Part shown: positions 60,545-64,000 of the stretch, piece by piece | How positions within the stretch are numbered: position 1 is the first letter of the stretch | Layout: each line of letters starts with the position of its first letter | Source of the DNA: Sphingomonadaceae bacterium | GTDB taxonomy: Bacteria > Pseudomonadota > Alphaproteobacteria > Sphingomonadales > Sphingomonadaceae | Assembly (NCBI GenBank): GCA_021300355.1 | Contig: JAJTEF010000002.1 | Span: 27,023-91,022, forward strand | Direction: 5' to 3' | Length of the DNA stretch: 64,000 bases | The notes under the pieces: generated by a model | Database searches by the model: none | Told to the model about the DNA's origin: nothing | The model's input: only the letters and a program-made list of their open reading frames with translations | Made by a program: the position numbers and the translations under genes

Positions 60545-61168
60545 TTACTTTGCAGCAGGTGCCGCTGGCGCTGCTGCATCAGCCGCTGGCGCAGCAGCTG
60601 CTTCACCGGTTGCTGCATCAGCCGCAGGTGCTGCGGCGTCGGCTGCTGGTGGTGTTGGCAACGGCAGGTTTGAACCCTGCGCATTGAGATACGCGATCAA
60701 ATTTGCGCGTTCTTCGGGGTTACCCAAGCCGGCGAAAGTCATCTTCGTGCCGGGCGCATATTTCTTAGGGTTGGCAAGCCACTTGTCCATGCCTTCAAAG
60801 TCCCAGTTGCCGGGAACGCTTTTCAGCGCGTCCGAATAGGAAAAGCCTGCAACATGGCCGTGCGGTTTACCCATCGCAGCCCAAAGATTTGGGCCAATTC
60901 CATTTGGTCCGCCTTGCGCAATGGTATGGCAAGCTGCGCATTTTTTGAAAACCGCTTCGCCCTTTGCAACATCAGCAGTGGCAAGCAATGTTGCAATCGG
61001 CACAGCCGCGGCACCACCGGCTTCGCCGCCAGCTTCCGCTGCAACTGCAAAACCTTCTTTTTCAGGCGCTTCACCGTGGAAGTACATGCCCGATACGATG
61101 CTTAGTCCGAGCGCGACGATGCCGCCTGCCAAAACCCAGCCTGCAATTGTGTTACTACGATCATCCAT
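60545..61168 (-). CDS. Membrane-anchored cytochrome c (CycM type) with Ala/Pro-rich tail
   Basis: The 207-residue protein has an N-terminal uncleaved anchor (about residues 9-28), a flexible Ala/Gly linker and a class I cytochrome c domain with CAACH (Cys77, Cys80, His81) and the axial Met143 in KMTFAG. Such CycM/c552 proteins shuttle electrons from the bc1 complex to cytochrome oxidase. The last 33 residues are low-complexity PAADAAAPAADAATGEA-type repeats encoded by imperfect tandem DNA repeats (60546-60655), which are not part of the fold and may vary between strains. It is divergent from pheA. Confidence 0.93.
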   Translation of the reverse strand: MDDRSNTIAGWVLAGGIVALGLSIVSGMYFHGEAPEKEGFAVAAEAGGEAGGAAAVPIATLLATADVAKGEAVFKKCAACHTIAQGGPNGIGPNLWAAMGKPHGHVAGFSYSDALKSVPGNWDFEGMDKWLANPKKYAPGTKMTFAGLGNPEERANLIAYLNAQGSNLPLPTPPAADAAAPAADAATGEAAAAPAADAAAPAAPAAK

Positions 61169-61298
61169 TGGTTATCAGCCCTGAAATGCGGTTTTAAGCC
61201 GGCGTCGGTCTGACGGCCGGATTCTCAAGCCCCTCTAATAGTGTCAGTAAGGCCGTGCAAGTGTCCAATTCCAGACTTGCCGGATAAGTTTGGCTATC

Positions 61299-61310
61299 CT
61301 ATCGCGATAG
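61299..61310. promoter_or_regulatory. Palindrome CTATCGCGATAG just before pheA
   Basis: A perfect 12-bp palindrome ends 4 bp before the pheA ATG. An overlapping inverted repeat GGCTAT/ATAGCC spans 61292-61312. It occupies the place where a Shine-Dalgarno is expected, so it could be an operator or a structure that limits translation. Confidence 0.4.
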
Positions 61311-61314
61311 CCAT

Positions 61315-62208
61315 ATGAACAGTTACCCCGCACCCGCACTCGCACTTGTCAGAACCATGACTTTAGCTGCGCATGAACAGCCTGCAAAAGCGATTGCCTT
61401 TCAAGGTGCGCCCGGCGCGAATTCACATCTTGCCGCGTTGGAATATGATGCGGATTGCTTGCCCCTGCCCTGCTTCTCGTTCGAAGATGCCATTGACGCC
61501 GTCAAAGACGGATCGGCAGCGCGGGCGATTATTCCGATTGAGAATTCACTGCACGGCCGCGTGGCCGACATCCATTTTCTTTTGCCGGAATCTGGCCTTA
61601 GCATCATCGCCGAGCATTTCATGCCGATCCGCCACTGCCTGATGGCGAAATCAGCCGATGCGGAATTGAAAACAGCCATGAGCCACCCGCAGGCACTTGG
61701 CCAATGCCGCCATTATCTGCGTTCGCATGGTATTATTCCGGTCGCTTATGCAGACACGGCCGCTGCGGCTGCTTTTGTTGCGGCCAATGATGATACTTCG
61801 GCTGCCGCCATAGCGCCGCCAATCGCCGCGGAGCTATATGGCCTTGTCCCGATCAACGACGGTGTTCAGGATGATGCGAGCAATACGACGCGGTTTGTCG
61901 TTTTATCGCGTGAGCCTGTGAGCAACGTCGGGGTGACGGGGACGTTGATGACAACGCTCATCTTTGAAGTGAAGAACGTCCCTGCAGCGTTATACAAGGC
62001 GATGGGCGGCTTTGCGACCAATGGCGTCAATATGACGAAGCTGGAAAGCTATCAAAACGGTGCAAGCTTTGCCGCAACCGAATTTTTTGCGGATATCGAA
62101 GGCGCGCCGGGTGACCCAGCCGTTGACCGCGCGTTGGATGAACTGCGCTTTCATTGCAACTCGGTCCGCTTGCTCGGTACATATGTGCAAACCCGCAATC
62201 GCGGCTGA
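61315..62208 (+). CDS. pheA: Prephenate dehydratase
   Basis: The 297-residue enzyme converts prephenate to phenylpyruvate. The catalytic domain (about 25-205) has AFQGAPGANSH, PIENSLHGRV and the NTTRFVVL motif with the catalytic threonine. The C-terminal ACT domain (about 215-295) has KLESYQNG, the ESRP-like Phe-binding motif, so feedback by phenylalanine is likely. There is no chorismate mutase domain. The ATG at 61315 lacks a clear Shine-Dalgarno, and one at 61357 would also keep the whole domain. Confidence 0.95.
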   Translation: MNSYPAPALALVRTMTLAAHEQPAKAIAFQGAPGANSHLAALEYDADCLPLPCFSFEDAIDAVKDGSAARAIIPIENSLHGRVADIHFLLPESGLSIIAEHFMPIRHCLMAKSADAELKTAMSHPQALGQCRHYLRSHGIIPVAYADTAAAAAFVAANDDTSAAAIAPPIAAELYGLVPINDGVQDDASNTTRFVVLSREPVSNVGVTGTLMTTLIFEVKNVPAALYKAMGGFATNGVNMTKLESYQNGASFAATEFFADIEGAPGDPAVDRALDELRFHCNSVRLLGTYVQTRNRG

Positions 62209-62271
62209 GCGGTCCTAACTGCCTAGCCCTTGTTTCCGTCACTTTTGAGCAAGAAGAAGACGACAAAAGCG

Positions 62272-62297
62272 CAAAGGCACCGGGCGGCGGTGCCTTA
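62272..62297 (-). terminator. Possible bidirectional terminator between pheA and polA
   Basis: The hairpin AAGGCACCG/CGGTGCCTT with a GGCGG centre spans the polA stop. On the minus strand it is followed by a broken T-rich run (TTTGCGCTTTT). It lies 64 bp after pheA and could serve both genes. Confidence 0.5.
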
Positions 62298-64000
62298 GTG
62301 CGCCGCGCCCCAGCTTGGCCCTGTCCCGATTTCAATACCGAGCGGGACGGTGAGCTTCACCAACGGTTCGGCCGCGCCTGCCATAATCGCGCGGATGACG
62401 TCGCTTGCCGCGGCGACATCCGCCTCTGGCAGTTCGAACACAAGTTCGTCATGCACCTGAAGCAACATCTTCACATGGCCTAAGCCAGCGGCTTTCAACG
62501 CCGGCCCCATTTGCACCATAGCGCGTTTGATGATGTCAGCGCTTGTACCCTGAATCGGTGCGTTGATGGCAGCGCGCTCACTACCCTGCCGTTCTGCCTG
62601 ATTGGGGGATATGATGCGCGGAAACCATGTTTTCCGGCCGAACAACGTCGTCGAATGGCCGCATTCGCGGACCGTGGCCATGGTTTCCTGAATATAGTTC
62701 GAAATGCCCGGGAAGCGTTGGAAATATGCGTCGATAAGCGCCTGCGCTTCGTCGGCGGTGGATTCCAAACGCTTTGAAAGACCCCATCGGGAAATGCCGT
62801 ATAGAATCGAAAAGTTGATAGTCTTGGCACGGCCGCGTGTGTCGCGGTTTACTTCGCCAAACAGTTCCAATGCCGTCCGCGCATGAATGTCTTCGCCCTT
62901 TTCAAAGGCATCGCGCAAGGGTTCAACATCCGCGAAATGCGCCGCAAGCCGCAGCTCGATTTGGCTATAGTCGGCAGACAGGATCACATTGCCTGGTTCG
63001 GCGACAAAAGCGTCCCGGATTTGACGACCGGTTTCGGTACGAATGGGAATATTTTGCAAGTTCGGATCTGTCGATGATAGCCGCCCGGTTTGTGCGCCGA
63101 CGAGACTATAGCTTGTGTGCACACGGCCCGTTTTCGGGTCAATCTGCTGCTGCAGGCTGTCGGTATAGGTTGATTTCAGCTTCGCCAATTGCCGCCAATC
63201 GAGAACCTTGCGTGCGATATCGATGCCCTGCCCCGCCAGATCTTCCAGCACGGTCACGTCGGTTGAATATTGCCCCGACTTACCCTTTTTGCCGCCCTTA
63301 TAGCCCATTTTTCCAAACAGGATTTCGCCAAGCTGCTGTGGGCTGCCGATCGTAAACGGCTGTCCAGCAAGGCCATGAATTTCCTTTTCGAGCAGTTCCA
63401 TTTGCGCGGCGAATTCGGATGACAATCGCGCCAGCACCGTCCGGTCGACTTTAATGCCTAAGCATTCCATCTGCGACAGGACAGGCACGAGCGGGCGGTC
63501 TACCAGTTCATAGATGCTGGTCGCCTTTTCAGGGCTCATCCGTAACTTTAGGTGGTGCCACAACCGCAAGGTCACGTCGGCATCTTCCGCCGCATAGCAG
63601 GTCGCGTCAGACAGCGGGACGGCGGCAAAACCAATCTGGCTTTTGCCCGTTCCCGTGACGCTTTTATAAGAGATGCATTCATGTCCCAAATGCGTTTTAG
63701 CGAGTTCATCCATGCCATGCAGTTGACGGCCTGCATCCAAGGCAAAGCTCATGACCATCGTGTCATCATAGGGCGTTATGTGCACATCATGCCGCGCCAA
63801 TACCGACATATCATATTTCAGATTCTGGCCAATTTTCAGCACGCTGGGATCGCTGAGCAGTGGGCGCAACCGTTGCATCGCAACGTCCAATGCTATCTGA
63901 ACCGGCTTTTCCGCGAACATATCTGTGCCGCCATGTGCCAGCGGGACATAACATGCCTCCCCCGGTGCGACCGCCAGGCTGAAGCCAACAAGATTGGCGC
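62295..64000 (-). CDS. polA: DNA polymerase I, C-terminal part (cut by window end)
   Basis: The frame runs from the stop at 62295-62297 to the window edge without a start, and the codons before the internal Met at 63920 read as continuous polA sequence (GEACYVPLAH). So 5' coding sequence is missing. The visible 568 residues include the rest of a 3'-5' exonuclease-like domain, the linker and the family A polymerase domain with motif A DYSQIELRLAAH, motif B KTINFSILYG and motif C LQVHDELVFE. The 5' nuclease domain would lie outside the window. It repairs DNA and removes Okazaki primers. Confidence 0.97.
   Translation of the reverse strand, partial: ANLVGFSLAVAPGEACYVPLAHGGTDMFAEKPVQIALDVAMQRLRPLLSDPSVLKIGQNLKYDMSVLARHDVHITPYDDTMVMSFALDAGRQLHGMDELAKTHLGHECISYKSVTGTGKSQIGFAAVPLSDATCYAAEDADVTLRLWHHLKLRMSPEKATSIYELVDRPLVPVLSQMECLGIKVDRTVLARLSSEFAAQMELLEKEIHGLAGQPFTIGSPQQLGEILFGKMGYKGGKKGKSGQYSTDVTVLEDLAGQGIDIARKVLDWRQLAKLKSTYTDSLQQQIDPKTGRVHTSYSLVGAQTGRLSSTDPNLQNIPIRTETGRQIRDAFVAEPGNVILSADYSQIELRLAAHFADVEPLRDAFEKGEDIHARTALELFGEVNRDTRGRAKTINFSILYGISRWGLSKRLESTADEAQALIDAYFQRFPGISNYIQETMATVRECGHSTTLFGRKTWFPRIISPNQAERQGSERAAINAPIQGTSADIIKRAMVQMGPALKAAGLGHVKMLLQVHDELVFELPEADVAAASDVIRAIMAGAAEPLVKLTVPLGIEIGTGPSWGAAH

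Noticed and set aside
60545-60655. Repeat array that might be a CRISPR
   Set aside because: The repeats are imperfect codon repeats of the Ala/Pro-rich cytochrome tail without spacers.

Overview
The window looks like a chromosomal segment of an alphaproteobacterium, most likely a member of the Sphingomonadales (Sphingorhabdus/Sphingopyxis-like). Evidence for this is a large NAD-dependent glutamate dehydrogenase, a membrane-anchored CycM-type cytochrome c, a TonB-dependent receptor, a serC-type leader RNA, sphingomonad-style GC-rich intergenic palindromes and moderately high GC. This is inference from gene content. No rRNA, tRNA, CRISPR array, prophage or insertion sequence was found, and most of the DNA is core genome. 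Both ends cut genes: the C-terminal half of a class A beta-lactamase-like protein on the left, and the C-terminal part of DNA polymerase I on the right.

Layout. 1-2.6 kb: beta-lactamase remnant, an OmpR-type response regulator preceded by an unusual double palindrome, and a damaged pnuC followed by a NadR-like kinase. 2.5-8.4 kb (minus strand): lepA, a lipoprotein alpha/beta hydrolase, kynureninase and an ABC-F ATPase. 8.4-17.5 kb: rpoB-rpoC as an isolated pair, without ribosomal protein genes on either side, ending in a clear terminator. 17.5-20.8 kb: a MacAB-type efflux operon. 20.8-24.3 kb (minus): TonB-dependent receptor, small lipoprotein with a G9 tract in its ribosome-binding region, and galU. 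24.3-29 kb (minus): an RND efflux pump with its adaptor plus msrA. 29-34.2 kb: tsaC, an acyl-CoA dehydrogenase coupled to a DUF815-type ATPase, a sorbosone-dehydrogenase-like protein and a small membrane protein.

34.4-43.1 kb: putA, a glycine-zipper protein, a phytase-like esterase, rpmB, tadA, and a LytS/LytTR two-component pair with a dienelactone hydrolase. 43.1-52.4 kb: a PhnZ-like HD protein, a 42-residue basic protein, NAD-glutamate dehydrogenase divergent from a DAACS symporter, a methyltransferase and an MFS permease. 52.4-58.8 kb (minus): serC-serA-hisZ-purA preceded by the leader RNA, then a PepSY protein coupled to an MsrQ-like cytochrome. 58.9-64 kb: extensin-like protein, LOG-family protein, cytochrome c, pheA and partial polA.

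Physiology: PutA turns proline into glutamate, the DAACS carrier may import glutamate or dicarboxylates, and the glutamate dehydrogenase feeds 2-oxoglutarate to the TCA cycle, which suggests growth on amino acids. The biosynthetic block links serine, histidine, purine and phenylalanine synthesis. I did not find a clear new defence or mobile system. The observations most worth checking are the pnuC deletion, the G-tract lipoprotein, the lipoprotein hydrolase coupled to kynureninase, the double palindrome at 495-535 and several small genes.
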